A DNA stretch of 64,000 nucleotides from Oryzobacter faecalis (GTDB lineage Bacteria > Actinomycetota > Actinomycetes > Actinomycetales > Dermatophilaceae), in NCBI RefSeq assembly GCF_046764005.1, contig NZ_JBKOFW010000012.1, forward strand, positions 1 to 64,000. Direction: 5' to 3'. This document shows, in pieces, positions 1-7,228 of the stretch (the first letter of the stretch is position 1; the number at the start of each line of letters is the position of its first letter). Made by a program: the position numbers and the translations under genes. The notes below the pieces were generated by a model. The model had not been told where the DNA came from. It saw only the letters and a list, made by a program, of their open reading frames with translations, and ran no database searches.

Positions 1-1015
1 TGGCGGTCCGGTCCTCGCTGACGGTCGGAGTCGTCTCGGCCGTCGCGGCAGCGGTCGAGATCGCACCGGCGGTCGAGGGCTCAGCGGGGGTCGCGGGCTC
101 GGCGTCGACCGCGGGAGCCCGGTGGGTGATGGGGTCAGGCACGGGAGCGGTTGCAGGGACGGTGAGGGTGATGACGGTGGTGACCGTCGCCGACTGCATG
201 ACGAGGTCGATGAGGGCTTGGGCGCGGGCGCGGTCGATCCGGTCGTGCACCTTGTCGGTGACGAGCTGGTGGGCGCGGGTGTCGATCGCGGCCCACGCCT
301 TCGCGGCGTCCTCGGAGGGGAACGACCCTTCCCACTGGTCCACGCCGGGCTCGCCGACGCGGCGGCGTAGCCCGCACTCCTGCCGGGCCCGGGCCGCTCG
401 CTGGCGGAGCAGGTCGGGGCTGACCCTCGCGAGCAGCCGCCGCGTCCGGCGCCGCAGCTGGGTGCCGGTCTCGGACGCGAGGTGCTGACCGAGGGTGGCG
501 ATGACGGTCTCGGCGACCGGCGCCGGTGCCTCCTCCAGCTCGTGGGCGACGACCCCGGCGCGGTACCGGTCCAGGTCGCCGGTGCGCATCGCCGCGTGGA
601 GCCCGCCCAGGCCGGTGCAGGCGGTGGTGCCGGGGTTGCCGTCGGCGGCCCACCGGAGCGCGTCGCGGACCCGGTCGCTGGCGTGGTTCGCGGTGACCTC
701 CAGGGCCCCGGACACGACCGCGGCCGCGTCCAGGGCGACGTGACCGGGTGCCTTGTGGGTCTCGGCGTCGGTGCCGTCCTCGAGCGTGACCGGTTCGATC
801 GCGGCCAGGGCGACGATCGCCTCGTCCTGCACCGCCGACACCGCGTTGACGACCTGCTGGCAGGAGCGGATCACCTCGGCCCACGCCTGGCGGGAACCCG
901 AGGTCGGTGACGGCGCGGGGAGCGCAGCGAGCAGGGTCTGCGTGTCGTGCAGGAGGGTGAGCAGCTCGTTCGGATGCCCGGTGCGGCTGCTGGTCGCTGG
1001 TGTGGTGCTGCTCAT
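1..1015 (-). CDS. DUF222 (13E12-type) protein, 5' part only
   Basis: The frame is open from an ATG at 1015 to the window edge, giving 338 codons without a stop. The sequence has the DUF222 pattern seen in the 13E12/HNH-endonuclease family: an Ala/Leu-rich helical N-terminus, a central 'ARQECGLRRRV' and 'WAAIDARAHQLVTDK' segment, then a low-complexity Pro/Thr/Ala linker at about 305-338. In this family an HNH nuclease domain normally follows the linker, but that part would lie left of position 1. The start is supported by a strong purine-rich ribosome site (GGGGAGGGGG) 5-15 nt upstream. Function in this family is not established; homologues are multicopy and often lie near repeats. The family call is fairly sure; nuclease activity is unproven here. 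Confidence 0.8.
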   Translation of the reverse strand, partial: MSSTTPATSSRTGHPNELLTLLHDTQTLLAALPAPSPTSGSRQAWAEVIRSCQQVVNAVSAVQDEAIVALAAIEPVTLEDGTDAETHKAPGHVALDAAAVVSGALEVTANHASDRVRDALRWAADGNPGTTACTGLGGLHAAMRTGDLDRYRAGVVAHELEEAPAPVAETVIATLGQHLASETGTQLRRRTRRLLARVSPDLLRQRAARARQECGLRRRVGEPGVDQWEGSFPSEDAAKAWAAIDTRAHQLVTDKVHDRIDRARAQALIDLVMQSATVTTVITLTVPATAPVPDPITHRAPAVDAEPATPAEPSTAGAISTAAATAETTPTVSEDRTA

Positions 1016-1160
1016 GCTGTCCCCCTCCCCTGTACCTGCGAGCCTACCCGCCGACGACCGTTAGCACAAGTGTTCGATAGCCTCGAATGTGGATGACCCA
1101 CAGCGGAATTCGCGCGGCGACCTGACGTCGGTGCGCGCCCTCCGCACCGCCCTGCGCCGG

Positions 1161-1212
1161 GCGAACGTGGGTGAGAATCGTCGGCCCAGCGACGATCTTC
1201 ACCCACGTTCGC
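1161..1212. repeat. Dispersed palindromic element, copy A (imperfect)
   Basis: Two 23-nt arms (1161-1183 and 1190-1212) flank a 6-nt centre. The left arm begins GCGAACGTGGGTGA and the right arm ends TCACCCACGTTCGC. The arms differ at two positions near the middle of the arm. The same element occurs as a perfect palindrome at 13723-13772. Here it lies upstream of the DUF222 gene. Confidence 0.85.
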
Positions 1213-1264
1213 GGGGGGCGGGGAGGGGGGCGACGCGTCCAGGCCGTCTGTGGAGCAGGCCCGG

Positions 1265-1712
1265 CGCGAGGCGAGGTGGGCGGGTGCGCCCAGCGGGTGA
1301 TGAGTGGACAGCGGAACCAAGCCGAGCGGGACTCCGCCCAGGCGCCTGTGAAGGCCGAGCGGAAGGCGAGGTGGGCGGTGCGCCCAACGGGTGGTGAGCC
1401 GGCAACGGAACCAAGCCGAGCGGGACGCCGCCCAGGCGCCTGTGAACGAGGCCGAGCGGAAGGCGAGGTGGGCGGTGCGCCCAGCGGGTGGTGAGCGGGC
1501 AAGGGGAGGACGCCCAGCGGGTGGTGAGCGGGCAAAGGGGAGGACGCCGAGCGTGACGGCGCCCAGGCGCCTGTGAAAGAGGCCGAGCGGAAGGCGAGAG
1601 GGACGGTGCGCCCAACGGGTGGTGAGCGGCAACCGAACGACGTCGAGCGGGATGCCCTCCGGGCGCCTGTGAAGGAGGCCGAGCGGCAGGCGAGGAGGGA
1701 CGCGAGCGGCGA
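1265..1712. repeat. Degenerate ~95-bp tandem repeat array
   Basis: A unit containing GCGCCTGTGAA, then GGCCGAGCGGAAGGCGAG, then GCGCCCAGCGGGTGGTGAGC recurs about four times. GCGCCTGTGAA starts at 1342, 1436, 1567 and 1663 (spacings 94, 131 and 96). The longer interval is explained by an extra ~33-bp duplication of the CGCCCAGCGGGTGGTGAGC segment at about 1480-1545. Copies have diverged by substitutions and small indels, so no reading frame is maintained. Confidence 0.8.
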
Positions 1713-1734
1713 CCCGCGTCATCATGACGGCCGG

Positions 1735-1858
1735 ACGGCGGGAACCGCGTGACTCGGGGGGACCCGGGCGACCCGGCGGGAGCCGCGTGACTCGGCGGGA
1801 GCCGCGCGACTCGGCGGGACCCGGCGACTCGGCGGGAGCCGCGCGACCCGGCGCGTCC
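1735..1858. repeat. Short ~20-bp tandem repeats (CGACTCGGCGGGAGCCGCG)
   Basis: Five to six imperfect head-to-tail copies of a unit built from GACTCGGCGGGA and GCCGCG(T/C)GA, partly merged with GACCCGG variants. The block is GC-rich, non-coding in appearance, and separate from the longer-period array to its left. Confidence 0.7.
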
Positions 1859-1905
1859 AGCGGCGCCGATGACCCGAGACACCGACGCACCGGAGCCGCC
1901 ACTCG

Positions 1906-3867
1906 TCATCGGGTGCGGCGCCAGACCGACTCCTCGGTGCTCGGTCCCGGCTCCCACGGTGCGATCCACGGGCCGGTGCCCTCGCTCGGGTCGAGGACGC
2001 CCTCCTCGAGCCAGGTGAGGTCGCCCCCCAGCACGTCGGCGGCCAGACGGCGGTCGACGTCGTCGGAGTTGGTCCACAGCGAATCGAAGAGCACCTCGAC
2101 CCGAAGCCGGGCCTGCGCACAGAACGCGTCAGCGAGCCGCTGCGCGGAGCGTCCCTGCTCGGGCGAGTCCTCCCGCAGCATCTGGGCCCGGACGCAGACG
2201 GCCGTCATCGCGAACAGCTCGGCGCCGATGTCGACGACGCGGCCGAGGAAGCGCTGGTGGTGCTCCATCGCGGCCTGCCAGCGCGACATCCCGTAGAACG
2301 TCTGGCGCGCGAGCCGGCGCGAGGACCGCTCGACATAGCGCAGGTGGCGGGCCAGGGGGCCGAACTCGGAGAACGCGGTCGGCACGGCGCCCGGTCCGGC
2401 GACGAGCTGCGGCAGCCACTTCGCGTAGAACCCGGACGCAGCGGCGGCAGCCCGGGCCTTGGCGGCGAGGTCGGCGTCGGCAGAGGCGAGCTCGCCCGCG
2501 GCCTCGAGGTGCTCGTCGACGGCCTCGCGCGCGATGAGGAGGTGCATGATCTCGCTCGAGCCCTCGAAGATCCGGTTGATCCGCAGGTCGCGGAGCACCT
2601 GCTCCGCGGGGACCGCCCGTTCGCCCCGCGCCCGCAGCGACGCCGCGGTCTCGTACCCGCGCCCCCCGCGGATCTGGACCAGCTCGTCGGCCACCCGGCA
2701 CGCCATCTCGCTCGCCCACAGCTTCGCGAGCGCCGCCTCGATGCGGATGTCGGTCTCGCCGGCGTCGGCGAGGGCGCAGGACAGCTCGACGACCGACTCG
2801 AGGGCGAACGCGGTCGCGGCGACGAAGGCGATCTTGCCGCCGACCGCCTCGTGCCTCCCGACCGGCCGGCCCCACTGGACCCGTTCCGCCGACCACTCGC
2901 GCGAGATCTTCAGCGACCACTTCGCCGCCGCCGCGCACATCGCCGGGATGGACAGCCGCCCGGCGTTGAGGGTGGTCAGCGCGATCTTCAGGCCCTCGCC
3001 CTCGCGCCCGAGGCGGTTCTCGGCCGGCACCCGGACCCGGTGCAGGCGGGTCAGCCCGTTCTCGATGCCCCGGAGGCCCATGAACGCGTTCCGGCGCTCG
3101 ACCGTGATCCCCTCGGCGTCGCCCTCGACGACGAAAGCCGTGATGCCGCCGCGTCCTCCGTCGTGCGCGGGGACCCGCGCCATGACGACGAGGAGCTCGG
3201 CGACGACCCCGTTCGTCGTCCACAGCTTGACGCCGTCGAGGAGGTAGGCGGACCCGCCGTCGACGGGTGTGGCGGTGCTCGCCATCCGCGCCGGGTCGGA
3301 GCCGACGTCGGGCTCGGTGAGGAGGAAGGCCGAGATGGCTCCGGCCGCGCACCGCGGGAGGAAGCGCTGCTTCTGGTCGTCGGTGCCGACGAGCTTGACC
3401 GGCTCGGGCACACCGATCGACTGGTGGGCGGACAGCAGCGCCCCGAGCGCGGGGTGCACCGAGCCGATGAGCATGAGGGCCCGCGCGTAGGCGACGGTCG
3501 ACAGCCCCAGCCCGCCGTAGGCCACGGGGATCTTCATCCCGAACGCCCCGATGTCGGCGAGGGCCTTGATGGTGGCGTCGGGGACGAGCGCGTCGCGTTC
3601 GATCTCCTCGCCGTCCAGGCCCTCGCACACCGCGCGCAGCCGCGCGAGGAACTCGGTCGTCCGGGCCTCGTCGTCGGGGTCGGGCCGGGGGTGGGGGTGG
3701 ACCAGGTCCAGGTCGAACCTCCCGAGGTAGAGCTCCTTCGCGAAGCTCGGCTTGCTCCAGCCGGACTCACGGGCCGCCTCGGCGACCTCGCGCGCCTCCT
3801 TCTCGCTAGGCCCTCGCCGGCCCGGGGTCGCGCCGGCGGCGCCGGACGTCTGCGTGCTCGAGCTCAT
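1906..3867 (-). CDS. Acyl-CoA dehydrogenase, VLCAD-like (653 aa)
   Basis: Flavoprotein catalysing alpha,beta-dehydrogenation of acyl-CoA in beta-oxidation. The N-terminal helical domain carries 'MKIPVAYGGLGLS'; the middle beta domain has 'AFLLTEPDVGSDPA' and 'LWTTNGVVAE'; the C-terminal helical domain has 'RGGRGYE' and 'RINRIFEGSSEIMHLL', where the Glu of IFEG is the usual catalytic base. At about 650 aa it has the extended C-terminus typical of very-long-chain/ACAD9-like enzymes rather than the ~380 aa short forms. The ATG at 3867 is preferred over the upstream one because GGTGAGGAG sits 9 nt before it. An acyl-CoA-binding protein gene runs divergently, which fits long-chain acyl-CoA use. 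Substrate length is inferred. Confidence 0.88.
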   Translation of the reverse strand: MSSSTQTSGAAGATPGRRGPSEKEAREVAEAARESGWSKPSFAKELYLGRFDLDLVHPHPRPDPDDEARTTEFLARLRAVCEGLDGEEIERDALVPDATIKALADIGAFGMKIPVAYGGLGLSTVAYARALMLIGSVHPALGALLSAHQSIGVPEPVKLVGTDDQKQRFLPRCAAGAISAFLLTEPDVGSDPARMASTATPVDGGSAYLLDGVKLWTTNGVVAELLVVMARVPAHDGGRGGITAFVVEGDAEGITVERRNAFMGLRGIENGLTRLHRVRVPAENRLGREGEGLKIALTTLNAGRLSIPAMCAAAAKWSLKISREWSAERVQWGRPVGRHEAVGGKIAFVAATAFALESVVELSCALADAGETDIRIEAALAKLWASEMACRVADELVQIRGGRGYETAASLRARGERAVPAEQVLRDLRINRIFEGSSEIMHLLIAREAVDEHLEAAGELASADADLAAKARAAAAASGFYAKWLPQLVAGPGAVPTAFSEFGPLARHLRYVERSSRRLARQTFYGMSRWQAAMEHHQRFLGRVVDIGAELFAMTAVCVRAQMLREDSPEQGRSAQRLADAFCAQARLRVEVLFDSLWTNSDDVDRRLAADVLGGDLTWLEEGVLDPSEGTGPWIAPWEPGPSTEESVWRRTR

Positions 3868-3913
3868 GGTCGTGCTCCTCACCTCGCCGGACCCCCATCG
3901 TGCCCCGCGGTCG

Positions 3914-3919
3914 TAGGGT
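3914..3919 (+). promoter_or_regulatory. -10 hexamer TAGGGT for acyl-CoA-binding protein
   Basis: TAGGGT ends 6 nt before the ATG at 3926 and there is no ribosome site between them. The predicted transcript would start at or next to the start codon (leaderless). Confidence 0.5.
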
Positions 3920-3925
3920 GTCGCC

Positions 3926-4180
3926 ATGGCAACCGAGGAGGAGTTCCGCGCCGCGGCCGAGGACGTCAAGGGCCTCGCGAGCGACCCGGGCAACGACACC
4001 AAGCTCAGGCTCTACGCGCTGTACAAGCAGGCGACCGACGGCGACGTCGACGGCAAGCGCCCCGGCTTCACGAACCTCGTCGGGCGCGCGAAGTACGACG
4101 CGTGGGCCGAGGTGCGGGGGATGAGCGCCGACGACGCCCGCGAGGCGTACGTCTCACTCGTCCGCGGGCTCGGCGCCTGA
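3926..4180 (+). CDS. Acyl-CoA-binding protein (84 aa)
   Basis: Small cytosolic four-helix protein that binds acyl-CoA esters. It has the family signature 'YALYKQATDGD' at residues 30-40 and 'KYDAW' at 56-60, plus the opening 'EEFRAAAEDV'; length matches the family (~85 aa). The gene is divergent from the acyl-CoA dehydrogenase, suggesting a shared role in handling acyl-CoA pools. Its last 27 bases overlap the 3' end of the convergent acetyltransferase gene. The start is the only reasonable ATG and lies 6 nt after a -10-like hexamer. Confidence 0.93.
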   Translation: MATEEEFRAAAEDVKGLASDPGNDTKLRLYALYKQATDGDVDGKRPGFTNLVGRAKYDAWAEVRGMSADDAREAYVSLVRGLGA

Positions 4181-5134
4181 CCCGAGGTCGGCGCCTGACC
4201 CGAGGTCGGTGACGAGGTTGACCCACGTCTGGGTCGGCTCCATCCCGACCTTGAGGTAGAGGTCGAGGGCGCCGGTGCGCGAGTCGGTCGAGAGCTCGCT
4301 GCGCGTCGCCCCCCGCTCGCGGGCGCGCCGGAACGCGTCGGCCAGGAGCGCCTGCGCGAGGCCGCGGCCACGGTGTTCCCGGGCGACCGCCAGCTGCGAG
4401 ACGTAGCCCGTCCCCTGGCTGTCGAGGATCGTGAAGCAGGTCGCGACGACGACCCCCTCCCGCTCGACGACGCGCAGCTGCCACGGCTGGGCGCCGGGAC
4501 GGGCGACGGTCGTCGCGGACCAGTCGTCGTAGCTCTCCCGGCCCCGCCCCTCCCACTCGCCGAAGGCGTCCTGGACGACCTCGTGCGCGGCGTGCCGACG
4601 GGCCTCGTCCTCGATGGTCGCGAAGGCGTACCCCTCCGGCAGGTCGCGCTCGGGCACCGACCTCCCCTCGGGCAGGACGAGGACCCACGCGGTGTGCCCG
4701 ACCCGGTGGCCGAGCCCCGCGAGGTACCGGTGCGGCGACGACCCCTCCGGAACGTGCTGGCCCAGCGTGGGCGACCCGAGCTGCCGCGCCCGCTGCTCGC
4801 TCCACGCGACGAGGTGGGCCCCGATGCCGCGCCCGCGCGCCTGGGGGTGCACGGCGGCGTCGCGGTGTCGTCCGGCCCGGGAGACCTCCGCGGACGCGAC
4901 GACCACACCGTGCTCGTCGAGGACGACCAGCGTGTCGTCGGCGAGGTTCATGCTCGGTCGGGCCCAGTCGCCGGCGATGTCCTCCGGCTCGATGGCGAGG
5001 ACGCCCGCGTCGAGCACCTCGGCGTCGGCGTGGACGCGGAAGACGGCGTCGAGGTCGGTGGGCACCGCGGGGCGCGCCGTGTGTCCGGCGGGCAGCGGGG
5101 GGAGCGGGGTGGGAGCGCTCGACGGGCTGGTCAC
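4154..5134 (-). CDS. Tandem GNAT-domain N-acetyltransferase (326 aa)
   Basis: Two GNAT folds in one chain, each with an acetyl-CoA pyrophosphate loop: 'ARGRGIGA' at about 99-106 and 'HRGRGLAQ' at about 254-261. Tandem GNAT architecture also occurs in mycothiol synthase (MshD), but I cannot show that identity and the substrate is unknown. The GTG at 5134 is chosen because upstream in-frame sequence reads into the divergent ACC deaminase promoter and gene. The C-terminus ends in a duplicated 'DLGSGA' from a ~17-bp direct repeat, and the tail overlaps the acyl-CoA-binding protein gene by 27 bases on the opposite strand. Confidence 0.75.
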   Translation of the reverse strand: MTSPSSAPTPLPPLPAGHTARPAVPTDLDAVFRVHADAEVLDAGVLAIEPEDIAGDWARPSMNLADDTLVVLDEHGVVVASAEVSRAGRHRDAAVHPQARGRGIGAHLVAWSEQRARQLGSPTLGQHVPEGSSPHRYLAGLGHRVGHTAWVLVLPEGRSVPERDLPEGYAFATIEDEARRHAAHEVVQDAFGEWEGRGRESYDDWSATTVARPGAQPWQLRVVEREGVVVATCFTILDSQGTGYVSQLAVAREHRGRGLAQALLADAFRRARERGATRSELSTDSRTGALDLYLKVGMEPTQTWVNLVTDLGSGADLGSGAEPADE

Positions 5135-5225
5135 GGGGTCAGCCTGCCCGCTCACGGGGCCGACACGCACGCTCTTTCGGTGCCGGCGGTCCGGAGGCAC
5201 CGTGGCCTGCGGGCCTCGTCCGCGA

Positions 5226-5231
5226 CAGAAT
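5226..5231 (+). promoter_or_regulatory. -10 hexamer CAGAAT for acdS operon
   Basis: CAGAAT lies 6 nt before the acdS ATG with no ribosome site between, suggesting a leaderless mRNA. Confidence 0.4.
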
Positions 5232-5237
5232 CGCCCC

Positions 5238-6260
5238 ATGAGGCTCCACGAGATCCCCCGGTACGAGCTGACCTTCGGACCGAGCCCGGTGCACCACCTC
5301 CGCCGCCTGAGCGACCACCTCGGCGGGGCCCAGGTCTGGGCCAAGCGGGAGGACGTCAGCAGCGGGCTCGCGTACGGCGGCAACAAGATCCGCAAGCTGG
5401 AGTACATCGTCCCGGACGTCCTCGCGAGCGGGGCGGACACCCTCGTGTCCATCGGGGGCTACCAGTCGAACCACACCCGCCAGGTCGCCGCCGTCGCGGC
5501 GCACCTCGGGCTGAGGTGCCGTCTCGTGCAGGAGAAGTGGGTCCCCTGGGACGACCCGGTCAACGACAAGGTGGGCAACATCCTCCTGTCGCGGATGATG
5601 GGCGCGGACCCCCGCCTCGACCCGCACGGCTTCGACATCGGCATCCGCGACTCGTGGCGCGAGGCGCTGCGCGAGGTCGAGGAGGCGGGCGGCACGCCGT
5701 ACGCGATCCCGGCCGGCGCGTCCGAACATCCCCTCGGCGGAGTGGGTTTCGCGAACTGGGCCTTCGAGGTGGCCGAGCAGGAGAAGGCCCTCGGCGTCTT
5801 CTTCGACACGATCGTCGTCTGCACGGTGACCTGCTCGACCCACGCAGGGATGGTCGCGGGCTTCGCGGCGCTCGAGGACCTCACCGGGGTGCGGCGCCGC
5901 GTCATCGGCATCGACGCGAGCGCCACGCTCGACCGGACCCGCGACCAGCTCGAGCGCATCGCGCGCAACACGGCCGAGGTCATCGAGCTCGGCCGCGACC
6001 TGCGCGACGACGAGCTGACCCTGCTGCCCGACTGGGCCGGCGACCTCTACGGCATCCCCGTCGACTCGACGATGGAGGCCATCCGCCTCGGTGCCCGGCT
6101 GGAGGCGATGATCACCGACCCGGTCTACGAGGGGAAGTCGCTCGCCGGCCTCGTGGACCTCGTACGTACCGGCGACATCCCGCGCGACAGCACGGTCCTC
6201 TACGCGCACCTCGGTGGGCAGCCGGCGGTCAACGCGTACCACTCGCTGTGGTCCTCGTGA
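5238..6260 (+). CDS. acdS: 1-aminocyclopropane-1-carboxylate deaminase (340 aa)
   Basis: PLP enzyme that cleaves ACC, the plant ethylene precursor, to 2-oxobutyrate and ammonia. The PLP lysine is in 'GGNKIRKLEY' (K50) and the nucleophilic serine in 'GGYQSNHTRQ' (S77). The residues that separate true ACC deaminases from D-cysteine desulfhydrases are present: Glu in 'PVYEGKS' (E298) and Leu in 'YAHLGG' (L325), equivalent to E295/L322 of the Pseudomonas enzyme. Length matches (338 in Pseudomonas). The stop overlaps the GTG of the DDAH-like gene (GTGA), so the two are translationally coupled. Suggests a soil or plant-associated lifestyle, or use of ACC as a nitrogen source. Confidence 0.92.
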   Translation: MRLHEIPRYELTFGPSPVHHLRRLSDHLGGAQVWAKREDVSSGLAYGGNKIRKLEYIVPDVLASGADTLVSIGGYQSNHTRQVAAVAAHLGLRCRLVQEKWVPWDDPVNDKVGNILLSRMMGADPRLDPHGFDIGIRDSWREALREVEEAGGTPYAIPAGASEHPLGGVGFANWAFEVAEQEKALGVFFDTIVVCTVTCSTHAGMVAGFAALEDLTGVRRRVIGIDASATLDRTRDQLERIARNTAEVIELGRDLRDDELTLLPDWAGDLYGIPVDSTMEAIRLGARLEAMITDPVYEGKSLAGLVDLVRTGDIPRDSTVLYAHLGGQPAVNAYHSLWSS

Positions 6261-7033
6261 CCGGCTCCGCCCGCCCGCTCGCCCTCGTCCGCCGCCCGGG
6301 GCCCCGGCTGGCGGAGGGGATCATCACGCACATCGACCGCTCGCCGGTCGACGTCGAGCTCGCCCGCCAGCAGTGGGACGGCTACGTCGCCGCGCTGCGG
6401 GACGCCGGCTGGGCCATCCACGAGGTCGAGCCCGCCGACGACTGCCCGGACGCGGTGTTCGTCGAGGACCCCGTCGTCGTCCACGGCGATCTCGCGGTCA
6501 TCGCCCGCTCCGGGGCCGAGCAGCGGCGGCGCGAGGCCGCGGGGGTGGAGGCGGCCGTCCGGGAGCTCGGCCTGCGGGTCGCGCACATCCAGGCGCCGGG
6601 AACCCTCGACGGCGGCGACGTCCTCCGGGTCGGTGACACCGCGTACGTCGGGCTCGGTGGGCGGAGCAACGGGGCCGGCATCCACCAGCTCGCAACCCTG
6701 CTGCGCGAGTTCGGGATCCGTGTGCAGGCGGTCCCGGTCAGCCGGGCGCTGCACCTGAAGTCGGCGTGCACCGCCCTTCCCGACGGCACCGTCGTCGGAT
6801 GGGCGCCGGTCGTCGACGACCGTGAGGCCTTCCCCGTGTACGAGGACGTCCCGGAGGAGGGCGGGGCGCACGTCGTCCTCCTCGCGGCCGACCACCTGCT
6901 CATGGCCTCGAGCGCGCCGCGCACCGCCGCCTCCTACCGCGACCGCGGGTACCGCGTCACCGAGGTCGACATCGGCGAGTTCGAGAAGATGGAGGGCTGC
7001 GTCACCTGCCTGTCGGTGCGCATCCGCCGCTAG
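6257..7033 (+). CDS. Dimethylarginine dimethylaminohydrolase-like amidinotransferase-fold enzyme (258 aa)
   Basis: Pentein-fold guanidino-group hydrolase. 'DDCPDAVFVEDP' (60-72), 'TLDGGDVL', 'LHLKSACT' (catalytic His166) and 'KMEGCVTCLSVR' (nucleophilic Cys248) match DDAH, which converts N-methylated arginines to citrulline plus methylamines; length is also right (254 in Pseudomonas). The GTG start at 6257 overlaps the acdS stop. Pairing with ACC deaminase suggests a catabolic operon releasing nitrogen from small host- or plant-derived amino compounds, which is inference. A related guanidino substrate cannot be ruled out. Confidence 0.85.
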   Translation: MTGSARPLALVRRPGPRLAEGIITHIDRSPVDVELARQQWDGYVAALRDAGWAIHEVEPADDCPDAVFVEDPVVVHGDLAVIARSGAEQRRREAAGVEAAVRELGLRVAHIQAPGTLDGGDVLRVGDTAYVGLGGRSNGAGIHQLATLLREFGIRVQAVPVSRALHLKSACTALPDGTVVGWAPVVDDREAFPVYEDVPEEGGAHVVLLAADHLLMASSAPRTAASYRDRGYRVTEVDIGEFEKMEGCVTCLSVRIRR

Positions 7034-7096
7034 GGTCGCGCTCGCTCGCCCGGTCTTGGGTCGTGGACGGGGTGGCCGGGGCCCGGGCCCGCGTGG

Positions 7097-7102
7097 CACA
7101 GT
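7097..7102 (+). promoter_or_regulatory. -10 hexamer CACAGT for leu leader transcript
   Basis: CACAGT ends 6 nt before the GTG of the leader peptide, the same spacing as the other predicted leaderless promoters in this window. This supports that GTG as the leader start. Confidence 0.4.
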
Positions 7103-7108
7103 GGCACC

Positions 7109-7156
7109 GTGCGTCACGGACACCTCCTCCTCCTTCGCTGCCGCGGCGGGGCCTGA
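7109..7156 (+). CDS. leuL: leuA leader peptide (15 aa, four consecutive Leu codons)
   Basis: GTG at 7109 opens a 15-codon frame reading MRHGHLLLLRCRGGA with TGA at 7154-7156; codons 6-9 are CTC CTC CTC CTT. It lies 72 nt upstream of leuA. Leu-rich leader peptides controlling leuA by ribosome-mediated attenuation are known or predicted in Streptomyces and other actinobacteria. Ribosome stalling at the Leu codons when charged tRNA-Leu is scarce would alter folding of the following RNA. There is no ribosome site before the GTG, but a -10-like CACAGT sits 6 nt upstream, fitting leaderless translation. Confidence 0.75.
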   Translation: MRHGHLLLLRCRGGA

Positions 7157-7168
7157 CATCGGCCGCCC

Positions 7169-7212
7169 CTCGTCGCGGAGCGCTTGCTGCACGGCCGGCT
7201 CCAGCAGACGAG
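7169..7212 (+). promoter_or_regulatory. Candidate attenuator stem-loop before leuA
   Basis: CTCGTC (7169-7174) can pair with GACGAG (7207-7212), and GGAGC (7177-7181) with GCTCC (7198-7202). This forms an interrupted hairpin between the leader stop and the leuA start. A second, weaker hairpin is possible between about 7145-7153 and 7161-7169, overlapping the leader end, so mutually exclusive structures are conceivable. There is no U-tract, as is common in GC-rich genomes. Confidence 0.4.
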
Positions 7213-7228
7213 ACGAAGGCGTAGAACC

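Larger units (their letters stand above)
1016..1905. other. Repeat-rich intergenic region, no gene seen
   Basis: About 890 bases lie between the DUF222 start and the acyl-CoA dehydrogenase stop. The long open frames on the minus strand here only translate tandem repeats into Pro/Arg/Ser-rich strings, and all frames look equally repetitive. There is no ribosome site or recognisable domain. The contents are a promoter region for DUF222, one palindromic element and two tandem-repeat blocks, listed separately. Confidence 0.7.

Noticed and set aside
1012..2120. Several long minus-strand open frames over the repeat region (up to ~296 codons)
   Set aside because: They translate tandem repeats in every frame, lack ribosome sites and domains, and overlap a real gene end; GC-rich repeats seldom contain stops.
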